DNA of 64,000 nt from Dietzia sp032248695 (GCF_032248695.1 NZ_JAVHXC010000006.1:62001-126000), one strand, 5' to 3'; counted from the first letter of the stretch, positions 1 through 9,710 are shown. The notes: generated by a model not told the origin, from the letters alone. Made by a program: numbers and translations.

Positions 1-86
1 TCGGCCTTGCGCTGCGCACGGGCGGCGCGTTCTGCTTCCCGCTGGGCACGGCGGGCGGCGCGGACGTCTGAGGCGGATTCGCTCAT
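1..86 (-). CDS. Mce-associated membrane protein, N-terminal fragment cut by the window edge
   Basis: Only the first 28 or so codons are present, starting at the ATG complementary to 84-86 and running off the window. The visible N-terminus (MSESASDVRAARRAQREAER) is very rich in Arg, Ala and Glu, like the basic cytosolic tails that precede the membrane helix in Mce-associated (Mas) proteins. Its ATG overlaps the stop of the preceding gene by four bases (ATGA), so it belongs to the mce4 operon. In M. tuberculosis two such genes (Rv3493c, Rv3492c) follow mce4F. The assignment rests mainly on position. Confidence 0.6.
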   Translation of the reverse strand, partial: MSESASDVRAARRAQREAERAARAQRKA

Positions 87-625
87 GGGATGAAGTTCAC
101 CCCCGAGACCTTCATCTGGCCGTCCTCGTGCCGGTTGACGGTCACGCGGACGCGGTACTGGCGGTCCTGGTCCTCGTCGGACTTCGGATTGCCGATGGTC
201 TGGTCGATGGCCATGATCACCTCGGCGCGGTCGGGATAGGAGTGCTCGACGGCGGCCGCCGTCACGACGCCGTCGGCGACGACGTTCGTGGTCTTGACGA
301 CCTCCTCGTAGGAGTCCCGGCGGGGGGCGAACTGCTCGGAGAAGTCGCCCTCGATCAGCCCGACGATCTCGTCCACGTCCTCGGTCAGGGTCTCCTGACG
401 GATGGTCATGAGCTTGGTCATGACGGTCGTGGCGAAGTCACGGTACGAGGCGTCGAGCTCGGCGGCGGACGCGCGGTCGGCGCGGACGGAGGCGGCGGCG
501 TTGCGTTCGCTCACCCACAGTCCCGTGGCGACGATCGCCGCGACGAGGCAGACGGCCGCGATCACCGCGGCCACGGTCAGTCCGGTCCGCCCACCCGTGG
601 TGGGGGTCTGGTCCGGCTGTGGCAC
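83..625 (-). CDS. Mce-associated membrane protein downstream of mce4F
   Basis: 180 residues, GTG start sharing one base with the mce4F stop (TAGTG), which implies coupled translation. A short polar tail is followed by one membrane helix at about residues 15-37. The remaining ~140 residues form the extracytoplasmic domain of the Mce-associated family, ending in a hydrophobic strand with VSGVNFIP. Known family members stabilise Mce transporters in the envelope; the exact role here is inferred. The gene occupies the position of M. tuberculosis Rv3493c. The next gene overlaps its stop. Confidence 0.85.
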   Translation of the reverse strand: MPQPDQTPTTGGRTGLTVAAVIAAVCLVAAIVATGLWVSERNAAASVRADRASAAELDASYRDFATTVMTKLMTIRQETLTEDVDEIVGLIEGDFSEQFAPRRDSYEEVVKTTNVVADGVVTAAAVEHSYPDRAEVIMAIDQTIGNPKSDEDQDRQYRVRVTVNRHEDGQMKVSGVNFIP

Positions 626-2043
626 TAGGTCACTCCGTTCGTGAGGATGTCGGCGAGGGCGGCGTCAGGGGACAGCCGGTCGGAGGTGCCCACGTTCAGC
701 TGACGATACGTCTTGCCGTCGGCACCCAGGTACTCACCGGTGGCGGGGTCGTACATCGCGGCGGACGTACGGACCTCGCGCTCGCCGGTGTCCGAGGACG
801 GCACCACGTTGTACCCGTTCGGGTTGTTCCCCGGCGGACCGACCTCGCTGGTGTCCGGCGGGTTGATGCCCTCCGGGACGTAGTCGTCGGCCGCGCACTC
901 GGCCGGCGAGGCCGCGCGCCGACCGGGGTACTCCATGCACGGGAGGTTGCGCGCGCCGCGGACGACGGTCTGGGAGTCCTTGGGGACCTTGCAGTAGATG
1001 CCGTTGATCAGTGGCGGGACGGACAGGTCCGCCGGCGAGCGACGTTCCTCGGCGGACAGGAAGCCCGTCGTGCACGGCGGCGTCTCGTTGATCTGCAGGT
1101 TGAAGTCCACCTTGATCTCGCCGGTGTCCTTGGCCCCGTTGATCGCGGTGATCAGCGAGGAGACGAGCGCCGGGTAGATCACCAGGAGCTGCTCGAGGGA
1201 GCGGTTGTAGACCACGCCGACCTCGCCGACGCTGACCAGATTGGCCACGAGCACCGGCATCGTCGGCTGTAGGTCGTTGAGCGCCTTGGTCGCGCGACCC
1301 AGCGCATCCGGCCCGCGCTCCATGATCGACGTCAGCTGGGGCTCGTTGGTCCGCAGCTGGTCCGTGATGTCCGCGAGGTTCTTCGTCCAGGCCCGGATCG
1401 AGTCCGACGACCGCAGCTGGGAGTCCAGCACGGGTTCGGCGTCGGCGATGAGCTGACGGGTGACGTCGGTGTTGGTCCGAGCCTCCTCGAGCAGGAGCTG
1501 CGCCGAGTCGAGGAACCGCTGGAGATCGCGTGCGGAGCCGTTGAACGCGTCGAAGGACTCGGAGATCACCCTCCGCATCTTGGCGTCGTCGATCGAGGCC
1601 ATGAGCACGGTCGCCTGGTCGAGCACCGGGCCGATCCCCTGCGGCAGGTCGACGCGGTCGGGACCCAGGACGGTGCCGTCGGTCAGCTCGCCGCGCGGGG
1701 TCCCGTCGGGAACGAATTCCACGAACTGCTCGCCGACGGCGGAGACGCTGCGGATCTGGGCCCGGACGTTCTCGGGGACGCCGGCACGGGAGTCGAAGTG
1801 CAGTTCCGCCACGACCCCCGCGGGCGTGAGGGTCACGGAGTCCACCCTGCCGATGGTGCTACCGAGGTACGAGACGTTGGCGTTCTGGTACAGACCGCCG
1901 GTGTCGGGCATCTGCAGCGCGACGTCGGTGCGCTGCCAGCCGAGCGCCCGGGGCAACTGGAGGTAGACGACCGACATGATCGCCAGCGAGACGACCGTGA
2001 CCACCGCGAACACGGTGAGCTGGATACGGACGAGCCGGGTCAT
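625..2043 (-). CDS. mce4F: Mce4F-type substrate-binding subunit of the sterol importer
   Basis: 472 residues. The ATG at 2043 overlaps the mce4E stop (ATGA); this start gives MTRLVRIQLTVF, the usual Mce N-terminus with one membrane helix at about 7-27. The MCE (MlaD-like) domain follows at about 38-115, then a long helical region and a Pro/Gly/Asp-rich tail from about residue 370. As the last of the six Mce subunits it should form part of the periplasmic tunnel carrying sterol from the mycomembrane to the YrbE permease. A longer open frame continuing upstream of this start is the shadow of mce4E. Confidence 0.93.
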   Translation of the reverse strand: MTRLVRIQLTVFAVVTVVSLAIMSVVYLQLPRALGWQRTDVALQMPDTGGLYQNANVSYLGSTIGRVDSVTLTPAGVVAELHFDSRAGVPENVRAQIRSVSAVGEQFVEFVPDGTPRGELTDGTVLGPDRVDLPQGIGPVLDQATVLMASIDDAKMRRVISESFDAFNGSARDLQRFLDSAQLLLEEARTNTDVTRQLIADAEPVLDSQLRSSDSIRAWTKNLADITDQLRTNEPQLTSIMERGPDALGRATKALNDLQPTMPVLVANLVSVGEVGVVYNRSLEQLLVIYPALVSSLITAINGAKDTGEIKVDFNLQINETPPCTTGFLSAEERRSPADLSVPPLINGIYCKVPKDSQTVVRGARNLPCMEYPGRRAASPAECAADDYVPEGINPPDTSEVGPPGNNPNGYNVVPSSDTGEREVRTSAAMYDPATGEYLGADGKTYRQLNVGTSDRLSPDAALADILTNGVT

Positions 2044-3296
2044 CGGGGGGCCTCCTCGGTCGCGGCGTCGGGACCGCCCTCGACGGGTCCGGCCGCCGCC
2101 GGGGCGTCGGCCGCGGGCGCCGACGGATCGCCGGCGGCGTCGGGCGCGGCGTACGGGTCGGCCGCCGGATCCGGCCGGGGGATGTCGAGCGAGAACGGGT
2201 CCGCGCTGGCCAGCGGGTTGGGCGCCAGCCCCACGTACCCCTCGAGTCCGGCCATGCGGTTCCCGAACTCGGTGCCCAGCAGGAGCGACTCCGCGAGACG
2301 TGGCATCGACGCGTCGGCGTGGATGTAGAGGTTGGCGTAGTCGCCGCGGAGGAAGTTGTCGATACCGGCCTGGGGGAACGGGAACGTGATGAGCGAGCTC
2401 ATGACCCGTGTCAGGTCGCGGCCGGCGTTGGCCAGCCCCTCGAGCACGGGGGTGATGTCGCGGAGGTTGTCCACGAGATCCTGTCCGCCGCCCGCGTCGA
2501 CGATCTGGTTGGCCTTGTTGCCGAAGTCCCCGAGGGAGACGAGCGCGGTGGTGAGCTGCTGCTTCTGGTCGTTGATCAGCGACACGGCCTCCGGCATCTG
2601 CGCGAGGGCCCTGGCGAGCGTGTCGTTCTGCTCGTCGATCTGCCGGGCCAGCCGGTCCAGTCCCTCCATGGCCGCGATGATGTCCGCCCGCTGGTCGTCG
2701 AGCCCGCTGACGGTCGTCTCCAGCTGGGTGATGACCTCCTTGGTGTCCACCTCGCGCCCGTCGAGCGCCGTGTTGAACTCCTTGGCGATGGTCTCGAACT
2801 GGGCCAGGCCGCCGTCGGTGAGGACGACCGACAGAGCGGACAGCGTCTGCTCCGTGGTGGGGTACACGCCGGCCCGCTCCAGGGGGATCACGTCCCCGGC
2901 GGACAGGGTGCCCTGCTCGTCGCCGTCCGGAGGCGGGAAGAGCTCGAGGTGCTGCGACCCGAGCAGGCTGGTCTGGCCGATCTTCGCGTGCGCGTTGGCG
3001 GGGAGCCGGACGTCGCCGTTGAGCGAGACCGTGACGAGGGCGGTGTAGTCCTCCACGCGCATCGCCGTGATCGAGCCGACGTTGACGTCGTTGACCCGGA
3101 CCGGCGAGTTGCGGGTGATCGTGGTGACGTTGGGCATCTCGATCGTGATCTCGTACGCCCCGTCGCCGTTGCCCTGTGCGCCGGGCAGCGGCAGCGAGTT
3201 GAGGCCGTCCCACGAGCAGCCCGCCCCGGTGAGCGCCACGGTCGCGCCGAGGGCCCCCGCGGCGAGAGCACGGGAGCGGAACGTCCTGTGGCTCAT
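2040..3296 (-). CDS. mce4E: Mce4E-type lipoprotein subunit (LprN family)
   Basis: 418 residues from ATG 3296, which shares one base with the mce4D stop; a GTG one codon upstream is also possible. A signal peptide ends in LTGAGC with Cys27 as likely lipidation site, although the residue three before the Cys is Gly rather than Leu. The MCE domain spans about 48-130, followed by the coiled Mce helical region and an Ala/Pro/Asp-rich tail from about 375. Subunit E is the lipoprotein in Mce operons (LprN in mce4), so both position and lipobox fit. Confidence 0.92.
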   Translation of the reverse strand: MSHRTFRSRALAAGALGATVALTGAGCSWDGLNSLPLPGAQGNGDGAYEITIEMPNVTTITRNSPVRVNDVNVGSITAMRVEDYTALVTVSLNGDVRLPANAHAKIGQTSLLGSQHLELFPPPDGDEQGTLSAGDVIPLERAGVYPTTEQTLSALSVVLTDGGLAQFETIAKEFNTALDGREVDTKEVITQLETTVSGLDDQRADIIAAMEGLDRLARQIDEQNDTLARALAQMPEAVSLINDQKQQLTTALVSLGDFGNKANQIVDAGGGQDLVDNLRDITPVLEGLANAGRDLTRVMSSLITFPFPQAGIDNFLRGDYANLYIHADASMPRLAESLLLGTEFGNRMAGLEGYVGLAPNPLASADPFSLDIPRPDPAADPYAAPDAAGDPSAPAADAPAAAGPVEGGPDAATEEAPR

Positions 3297-4561
3297 CACG
3301 CACCCCCCGTCACGAGGAGCGTCTCGGTGAGGTTGTCACCACGGTTGACGACGTTGACCAACGGATCCGGACGGTCGGACACGGGCTGGACCCCCGGCGG
3401 GGTCTGGGTGCCCGGCTTCTGGGAGTTCCAGATCTGGTGCGGTTCGGCCGTGGGGGTGATCGGCGGGGTGACGGCCCCGTACGGGTAGTTGGAGGTCAGC
3501 GAGTTGAACAGCGGTCCCATGTACTGCGCGCACAGCTCGGCGTCGGACTCGGCGCGGTTGTTGGCCAGGCCCGCGATGGCGCCACAGATGAAGTTGGTCG
3601 GGTTCGCCATCTGGTTCATCGCGAGCACCCCGTTGAGCACGCCCTGGTAGGGGCGGTAGATGTTGTAGAAGTTGGCCATCGCGGTCGGCCCCACGTGGAG
3701 CACCCCCTCCAGTTCGGCCCGCCGGTCCCGGACGACCTCCGTGGCCCGGCCGAGCTTGTCGACGGCGGTGGTGACCCGGTCCCCGTGGTTCTCGAGGAAG
3801 CGGTTGATGTCCATCACCGCAAGGTCGAGGTCGCGCAGGGCGGCGTCGATGTCGTCCGTCTGATCCCCCAGGACCTGCGACACGCTGGCGAGCCGGCCAC
3901 CGAACGACACGATCTGTTCCTCGCTCTGGGACAGCGCGGTGACGAAGAGTTGCAGGTTCTTGAGCGTGGTGAAAAGGTTCTCCCGGCCGTCGGACAGGAT
4001 CGACATGGTCTGGGAGACCTCGTTGAGGGCGTCGCGGATCTCCGCACCGTTGCCGTCGAACATCGCGTCCGCCGAGTCCACGAACTCACCCAGCGGGCCG
4101 GTCTGCTCGCCGGCCGCCGGGCTGAGCGCGGTGGACAGCTTCATGAGCTGTTCCTTGACGCCGTCCCACTCGACGGGCACCGCTGTGCGTTCGACGGGGA
4201 TGGTGCCCCCGTCGGCGATCTCCTCGCCGCCGGTGTAAGCGGGGGTGAGCTGGACGAACCGCTCGGCGACGAGCGACTGCGCGACGAGCAGCGCCGTGGC
4301 GTCGGCGGGGACGGGAACGTCCCGGTCGACCTTCATCGTCACCTTGGACAGGCCGCCCTCGGTGGTGATGTCCGTGATCCGGCCGACCCGGACCCCCAGG
4401 ACGCGGACGGTGTCGTCCTCATAGACGCCCCGGGTGGATTCGAAGAACGCGGTGATCGTCTTGGTACGGCCGGTGAGGAACCACACGGCGCCCACGACGA
4501 CCGCCACGACGGCGAGCAGTGCGACCACCTTGGCGGCGGTGGTGGACAGGAACCGGCTCAT
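3296..4561 (-). CDS. mce4D: Mce4D-type subunit of the sterol importer
   Basis: 421 residues. The ATG at 4561 overlaps the mce4C stop (ATGA) and gives MSRFLSTTAAKVVALL, with a membrane helix at about 9-29; starting further upstream would enter mce4C. The MCE domain lies at about 33-110 (VRVLGVRVGRI core) and is followed by the long helical barrel-forming part. The C-terminus is Pro-rich. It lies between subunits C and E in canonical order. No promoter signal is seen inside the operon, so expression should depend on the site upstream of yrbE4A. Confidence 0.92.
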   Translation of the reverse strand: MSRFLSTTAAKVVALLAVVAVVVGAVWFLTGRTKTITAFFESTRGVYEDDTVRVLGVRVGRITDITTEGGLSKVTMKVDRDVPVPADATALLVAQSLVAERFVQLTPAYTGGEEIADGGTIPVERTAVPVEWDGVKEQLMKLSTALSPAAGEQTGPLGEFVDSADAMFDGNGAEIRDALNEVSQTMSILSDGRENLFTTLKNLQLFVTALSQSEEQIVSFGGRLASVSQVLGDQTDDIDAALRDLDLAVMDINRFLENHGDRVTTAVDKLGRATEVVRDRRAELEGVLHVGPTAMANFYNIYRPYQGVLNGVLAMNQMANPTNFICGAIAGLANNRAESDAELCAQYMGPLFNSLTSNYPYGAVTPPITPTAEPHQIWNSQKPGTQTPPGVQPVSDRPDPLVNVVNRGDNLTETLLVTGGA

Positions 4562-5706
4562 CGCGGCAACCTCTTCTCGCCCCAACCGGGGAACTCGTCC
4601 ATGGTCGTCAGGCCCGGGTAACCGGGCAGCGTCGGCTCGGTGACCAGCCCGGGTTCGGGCTGGACGCGATCGTCGATGAGTGGCATGAGGTCACGCAGGA
4701 TGGTCTGTTGGTACTGGCCGATGGACAAATTGGACACATACGCGTTGAACCACGGTCCGGAGGCGACGGCCTCGCTGAGCGCCGTGGAGAACGGGATGAT
4801 CCGGCGCAGACCCAGGTCGATGTCGTCCTTGTTGCGGATGAGCAGGTCGGAGACGTTCTCGAGCTTGTCGAGCGCCGGGCCGAGTTGGGCCTCGTTGTCC
4901 TGGACCAGACCCGAGAGCTGGCGTGAGAGCTCGTCGATGTTGACCACGAGCTCGCTCAGCGCGCGACGGCGCAGGTCGAGTTGGACGAACAGGGTGTTCC
5001 CGTCGACCATCAGCTGGTTGATCTGGTCACTGCGCCGGCCCAGGACGTCGGTCGTCCCCGCCGCCTTGTCGAGGAGCTCGCGGACCGCCTCGTCACGCTC
5101 GTTGAGGGACCGCGACAACCGGGTGATGCCGTCGATCGCGCCCCGGACCTCCGGTGAGGAGCCCTCCATGGTCTCCGCGAGCACGGTCAGCGCCTCGTCG
5201 ACCTTGTCGGTGTCCATGGCCTCGACGGTGTCGCTGAGGTCGCCCAGTGCGGAGGTGAGCGAATACGGCACGGAGGTGCGCTCGAGGGGGATCGTCCGAT
5301 CCTCCAACTCGCCGCGCCCGTCGGAGTACACGCCGAGCGCCCGACGCCCGAGTATGGAATCGGTCTTGATCTGCGCGGTCGTGTCGGCCCCGAGGTCGAC
5401 GTCGGTGTCGATGTCGAAGCGCACGCGGACCCGGTCCCCGTCGAGATCGATCCCACGGACGGTGCCGACCTGCATGCCCGCCACCTGCACCTCGTCGCCC
5501 GTGTTCAGACCGGCGGCGTCGGCGACGTACGCGGTCGCCCCGCGCGTGCCGTTGACGTACGGGACGCGGTCGTAGTTGAGGGAGACGCCCATGAGGACGA
5601 CCACCCCGACGGCGCCCCAGATCCCGGTCTTCACCGGGTCGCGGTCGCGGAACCGCAGCTGACCGCGGGGGGCCGTGGGCGGCGTCATTCCTGTGTTGTC
5701 ACTCAT
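4558..5706 (-). CDS. mce4C: Mce4C-type subunit of the sterol importer
   Basis: 382 residues with an ATG start overlapping the mce4B stop by eight bases. The N-terminus is cytosolic and polar (about 27 residues), then comes a helix at about 28-45 and the MCE domain at about 50-125, containing GDEVQVAGMQVGTV. A helical region follows to about residue 330. Length and order match Mce subunit C. Known family role: substrate-channel subunit anchored in the inner membrane. No anomaly seen. Confidence 0.92.
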   Translation of the reverse strand: MSDNTGMTPPTAPRGQLRFRDRDPVKTGIWGAVGVVVLMGVSLNYDRVPYVNGTRGATAYVADAAGLNTGDEVQVAGMQVGTVRGIDLDGDRVRVRFDIDTDVDLGADTTAQIKTDSILGRRALGVYSDGRGELEDRTIPLERTSVPYSLTSALGDLSDTVEAMDTDKVDEALTVLAETMEGSSPEVRGAIDGITRLSRSLNERDEAVRELLDKAAGTTDVLGRRSDQINQLMVDGNTLFVQLDLRRRALSELVVNIDELSRQLSGLVQDNEAQLGPALDKLENVSDLLIRNKDDIDLGLRRIIPFSTALSEAVASGPWFNAYVSNLSIGQYQQTILRDLMPLIDDRVQPEPGLVTEPTLPGYPGLTTMDEFPGWGEKRLPR

Positions 5707-6754
5707 CGGGGAACGAACACCGTCCCGTCGTCTGCTCGTACTGCGGTAGGTAGAGGGGCTGGCCGCTCGCCGGGTTGGTGATCTCGACGATCACCCCGCA
5801 GAGGTAGAACTGGAAGAAGCTGCCGTACACACCGAGCCGACCCATCTTCTCGAAATCGCTCGGCAGGCGGTTCATGACGTTCTCCACGAACGGCTCGTCC
5901 TCGTTGATCAGCTGGGCCACCCGGTCGATCTGGGCCACGTCCTCCCGCAGTGCGGGGCGCACGTCGGAGAGCAGGGTCGTCATGTTGGCGCTCGCGTCGT
6001 TGAGCCGGTTCACGGACTCGCCGATCTGACCCGAGTTGGCCGACAGCCCGGAGACGAGCTGCTGCAGGTCGTCGACGATCGAGTCGACGTTCTCCTGGTT
6101 GTCCGCGACCGTGGTGAGGACCGCGTTGAGGTTCGTGATCACGTCCCCGATCAGTTGGTCACGATCGGCGATGGTCCGGGTGAGCGAGGACGTCGAGGCC
6201 AACAGGTCCTGCACGGTGCCGGCCTCGCCCTGGAACACCTTGACGATGGATTCCGAGAGCTGGTTGACCTGCCCCGGGTCGAGCGCGCGGAAGAGCGGCC
6301 GGAACCCGCCCAGCAGGGCGTCCAGGTCCAAAGCGGGAGAGGTCTGGGAGATCGGCAGGGCACCGCCCGGTTCGAGCGGGGTCTGGTCCCCCTCCCCCCG
6401 CCTCAGCTCGAGGTACCGGTCGCCGGTGAGGTTCTCGTAGCGCACGACCGCCTCGGTGCTGACGTGCACGACCTGGTTCCCGGCGACGGAGAAGCGGACG
6501 TCGGCGGTGTTTCCCTCGGCGAGCTCGATCCGGTCGACCTTGCCGACCTCGACACCCGCGATGCGGACCTTGTCCCCGGACTCGAGGCCGGAGACGTCCG
6601 CGAACGCGGCGTTGTAGCGCTCGTAGTCCCCCGACCGGAACTCACTGAACACCACGACGAGCGCGGCCAGGACGAGAGCCATGACGGTGGTGAAGATCGA
6701 GAGCTTGACGAGTGCGGCCCTGCCTCCACGCGTCGAGGCGCGCGCGGCGCTCAC
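5699..6754 (-). CDS. mce4B: Mce4B-type subunit of the sterol importer
   Basis: 351 residues. The ATG at 6754 overlaps the mce4A stop by four bases. One membrane helix at about 17-37 (IFTTVMALVLAALVVVF) precedes the MCE domain (about 40-120; GDKVRIAGVEVGKVDRI is the conserved strand-turn). The C-terminus carries the FQFYLCGV stretch common in Mce B subunits. Part of the tightly overlapping yrbE-mce operon; the role in sterol uptake is inferred from family and from the flanking steroid genes. Confidence 0.92.
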   Translation of the reverse strand: MSAARASTRGGRAALVKLSIFTTVMALVLAALVVVFSEFRSGDYERYNAAFADVSGLESGDKVRIAGVEVGKVDRIELAEGNTADVRFSVAGNQVVHVSTEAVVRYENLTGDRYLELRRGEGDQTPLEPGGALPISQTSPALDLDALLGGFRPLFRALDPGQVNQLSESIVKVFQGEAGTVQDLLASTSSLTRTIADRDQLIGDVITNLNAVLTTVADNQENVDSIVDDLQQLVSGLSANSGQIGESVNRLNDASANMTTLLSDVRPALREDVAQIDRVAQLINEDEPFVENVMNRLPSDFEKMGRLGVYGSFFQFYLCGVIVEITNPASGQPLYLPQYEQTTGRCSFPDE

Positions 6755-7989
6755 GGGGTCCCCCCGTCCATGCCGAGCATGACCTGCAGCAGGGTCGGCG
6801 GGGCGGGCTGGCCGGGCTCGGTGGGCCGCAGCGGGCCGAACAAGGGGGCCGGTCGAGAGGTGAACACGTCGGGCATGCCCTCCACGGGGTTGGATCCGGT
6901 GTCGGTGACGACGAACGGTGCGTGGACATCGGGGTCGGGGAACGGCAGCCCGTAGCAGTTGGGGCCGGTGCTGGCGTTCACCTTCGGCAGGTCCTTGGGG
7001 TACTCGTACGCGCGGGCTCCCTGCTGGAAGCCGGCCTTGAAGACCAGGCCGGGCTGGTCCTTGCCGCCGAAGGCCGACATCGCACCCTCGACGCCCTGGT
7101 TCAGGCCCACGATCAGGCAGGTGACCATGGGCGAGTACTCGTTGAGCAGGCTCGCCGAGGCGCGGAGGTCGGACAGCGTCTTGACGAGTTCGTTCCCGTT
7201 CTCCTCAAGCAGCCGCCGGCCGGTCTCGCCGGTTCCGATGGACGTGGCCAGGAGCTGCTCGAACCGGGCCTGGTTGTTGACCACGTTCGCACCCACGTCC
7301 GTGCCGGAGTCGAGCAGGCGCATGATGTCCGGCGTGGTGTCCGCGTAGAGGTTGGCCACGCGGGATCCCTTGGCGAGATCGCGCTGCAGGGTCTCGATCT
7401 GCGGGTTGATCTCCTCGAGGTACGCGCGCAGGTCGGTGATGGTCCGACCGACCTGCTCCCCGCGGCCGTCCACGGCCCCGGAGACCGCCCCGAGCGTGGC
7501 GTTGAGCTTCTCCGGCTCGATCGCCAGGAGGAGGTCGGACAGGTCCTCGAACAGGGTGTTGACCTCGGTGGTGACGCGTGAGGTCTGGACGACCGCGCCC
7601 GCCTCCAGGGGCGTGGGATCCGGGGTGGCCGGCGGCTCGAAGTCGACCGACTTCGCGCCGAAGACGGTGTTGGAACCGATCGACACCACGGCGTTGGACG
7701 GGATGGCCTCGAGCGCGGCCGGGTCGACCTCGATGTCGATCGTCGCGCCGTCGAACTCCTGCCGGATGTCGGTGACGTTGCCGATCTCGACGCCTCGGGA
7801 ACGGACCTTGGCGTCCGCCTCCATCACCAGACCGGCGCGATCACTGCGTACGGTCAGCGACACGCGGTCGTCGAACGCGCGCACGAAGAGCAGGAGTGAC
7901 AGCGCGATCACCGCGACGAGAAAGACCGCGAGGCACGCGCCCGCGATGCGCCTGGGCCCCGTGTCGCTCTGACTCACCGTCCTCGCCAT
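6751..7989 (-). CDS. mce4A: Mce4A-type subunit of the sterol importer
   Basis: 412 residues. The N-terminal helix is at about 15-36 and the MCE domain at about 40-118 (VRSRGVEIGNVTDI). The helical region is followed by a conserved-looking NCYGLPFPDPD segment near residue 343, then a Pro-rich tail. It starts 9 bases after the yrbE4B stop. Mce4A-F with YrbE4A/B is the cholesterol importer characterised in mycobacteria and Rhodococcus; the energising ATPase (MceG) is normally unlinked and is indeed absent here. Confidence 0.93.
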   Translation of the reverse strand: MARTVSQSDTGPRRIAGACLAVFLVAVIALSLLLFVRAFDDRVSLTVRSDRAGLVMEADAKVRSRGVEIGNVTDIRQEFDGATIDIEVDPAALEAIPSNAVVSIGSNTVFGAKSVDFEPPATPDPTPLEAGAVVQTSRVTTEVNTLFEDLSDLLLAIEPEKLNATLGAVSGAVDGRGEQVGRTITDLRAYLEEINPQIETLQRDLAKGSRVANLYADTTPDIMRLLDSGTDVGANVVNNQARFEQLLATSIGTGETGRRLLEENGNELVKTLSDLRASASLLNEYSPMVTCLIVGLNQGVEGAMSAFGGKDQPGLVFKAGFQQGARAYEYPKDLPKVNASTGPNCYGLPFPDPDVHAPFVVTDTGSNPVEGMPDVFTSRPAPLFGPLRPTEPGQPAPPTLLQVMLGMDGGTP

Positions 7990-7998
7990 GTGCGTCTC

Positions 7999-8850
7999 CT
8001 ATCCCGACAGGTTGAAGTTGCCGTCGCCGCCGTAGATCGCGAGCGACACGAGAAGGGTCACCGTCACCACGGCGATGAGCGAGGTGCGCACCGCGTTGCC
8101 CACGGCCGAACCGACGCCGGCCGGGCCGCCCGCCGCGTTGTAGCCGTAGTAGGTGTGGATGAGCATGATCGTGATGGCCATGGCTATGGCCTGGACGAAG
8201 GACCACAGGATGTCCGTGGGGATGAGGAACGTCGAGAAGTAGTGGTCGTACACGCCGCCGGACTGACCGTAGATCTCGACCGTCGCGAAGCGACTGGCCA
8301 GGAACGACGCGATGACGGCCAGCGAGTACAGCGGCACCACCGCGATCATCCCGGCGACGATGCGGGTCGAGACGAGATACGTGATCGAGTCGATCGCCAT
8401 GACCTCGAGCGCGTCGATCTCCTCGGAGACCCGCATCGCGCCCAGCTGGGCGGTGGCGCCCGCCCCGATCGTCGCGGCGAGTCCGATGCCGGCGATCACG
8501 GGCGCCGCGATACGCACGTTGATGAACGCGGCGAAGAACCCGGTGAGCGCCTCGACGCCCACGTCGGTCAGGGATGAGAAGCCCTGGACGGCGATGACGC
8601 CGCCGGTGGCCAGCGTGAGGAACGCGACGATGACGACCGTGCCGCCGATCATCGCCAGCGCCCCCGTACCCATGGCGATCTCGGCGATGAGCCGGAGGGT
8701 CTCCTTGGGGTACTGGGTCAGCGCCCGGGGCGTGGCCACGAGGGCGCGCCAGAAGAACAGGGCGTGGTCGCCGAAGTCGTCGAAGCTGTTGACCGCGGAG
8801 TTGCGGGCCCGCGACAGACGCGGGAACCGGGCGGTCTCGATCACCACCAT
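7999..8850 (-). CDS. yrbE4B: YrbE4B, MlaE-family permease of the Mce4 importer
   Basis: 283-residue polytopic membrane protein of the MlaE/YrbE family. Hydrophobic helices occur at about 55-85, 95-120, 150-175, 200-225 and 250-275. The conserved EEIDALEVMAIDSITYLV segment (about residues 143-160) is the coupling region of MlaE permeases that contacts the ATPase. The gene is separated from yrbE4A by one base and precedes mce4A by 9 bases. It should form the inner-membrane channel with YrbE4A. Confidence 0.94.
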   Translation of the reverse strand: MVVIETARFPRLSRARNSAVNSFDDFGDHALFFWRALVATPRALTQYPKETLRLIAEIAMGTGALAMIGGTVVIVAFLTLATGGVIAVQGFSSLTDVGVEALTGFFAAFINVRIAAPVIAGIGLAATIGAGATAQLGAMRVSEEIDALEVMAIDSITYLVSTRIVAGMIAVVPLYSLAVIASFLASRFATVEIYGQSGGVYDHYFSTFLIPTDILWSFVQAIAMAITIMLIHTYYGYNAAGGPAGVGSAVGNAVRTSLIAVVTVTLLVSLAIYGGDGNFNLSG

Positions 8851-8851
8851 G

Positions 8852-9616
8852 TCACGCCCCCAGGACCTTGACGCCGACCGCCGTGATGACCGTGTTGACC
8901 ACGAACAGGCACATGAACGCGAAGACGACGGTCTCGTTGACCGCGCTGCCGACCTCCTTCGGCCCGCCGCGGACGTAGAGCCCCTTGTAGCAGGCGACGA
9001 GACCGGCCAGCATCCCGAAGACGCCGGCCTTGATCTGCGCGAGGATCAGCTCTCCGAGACCGGTCAGCAGCGTGATGCCGTTGACGAAGGCACCCGGGTT
9101 GACGCCCTGCAGCAGGACGGAGAAGAGGAAGCCGCCGAGGATGCCGATCGTGCACACCAGACCGTTCAGCAGGAGCGCGACGAACGTCGAGGCGGCGACG
9201 CGGGGCACGACCAGCCTCTTGACCGGGTCGATCCCGAGCACCTCCATCGCATCGATCTCCTCGCGGATGGTGCGCGCGCCGAGGTCGGCGCAGATGGCGG
9301 TGGCGCCCGCGCCGGCGACGATCAGCACCGTGACCATCGGCCCGACCTGCGTGACGGCACCCAGAGCGGCGCCGGCGCCGGAGAGGTCGGCGGCGCCGAT
9401 CTCCCGCAGCAGGATGTTGAGCGTGAAGCTCACGAGGACGGTGAACGGGATGGCCACGAGCACCGTGGCCATGGTGGACACGCGGGCGATGAACCAGGAC
9501 TGCTCGACGAACTCGCGGCCCTGGCGGACGATCGTGGGGAACGAGACGAACGTGTCGAGGGTCATGGCGAAGAACTCGCCGATCCCCTTGAGAGGTGCGT
9601 CGAGGACTTTCGCCAT
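8852..9616 (-). CDS. yrbE4A: YrbE4A, MlaE-family permease, first gene of the mce4 operon
   Basis: 254 residues. The ATG at 9616 is preferred over an upstream in-frame start because it has a good ribosome site (AGGAGGGGA) seven bases upstream and matches the family start MAKVLDAPLKGIGEFF. Five to six hydrophobic helices; the coupling-helix motif REEIDAMEVLGIDPVKRLV is present near residue 130. It heads the operon, with the KstR-like operator at 9711-9724 about 95 bases upstream. Confidence 0.94.
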   Translation of the reverse strand: MAKVLDAPLKGIGEFFAMTLDTFVSFPTIVRQGREFVEQSWFIARVSTMATVLVAIPFTVLVSFTLNILLREIGAADLSGAGAALGAVTQVGPMVTVLIVAGAGATAICADLGARTIREEIDAMEVLGIDPVKRLVVPRVAASTFVALLLNGLVCTIGILGGFLFSVLLQGVNPGAFVNGITLLTGLGELILAQIKAGVFGMLAGLVACYKGLYVRGGPKEVGSAVNETVVFAFMCLFVVNTVITAVGVKVLGA

Positions 9617-9710
9617 GGGTGTCCCCTCCTGTCTGTCATCCCCTGGGACCACGCCCGAACGGCCCGCTGAACAAGTGACCATTTCGATGTGATCGCGGTT
9701 ACACAGTAGC

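Noticed and set aside
2044..3303. Extension of the mce4F frame upstream to an 892-residue protein
   Set aside because: The extra part lies entirely within mce4E in another frame and is Arg/Pro/Gly-rich shadow; the ATG at 2043 with ATGA overlap is the real start.
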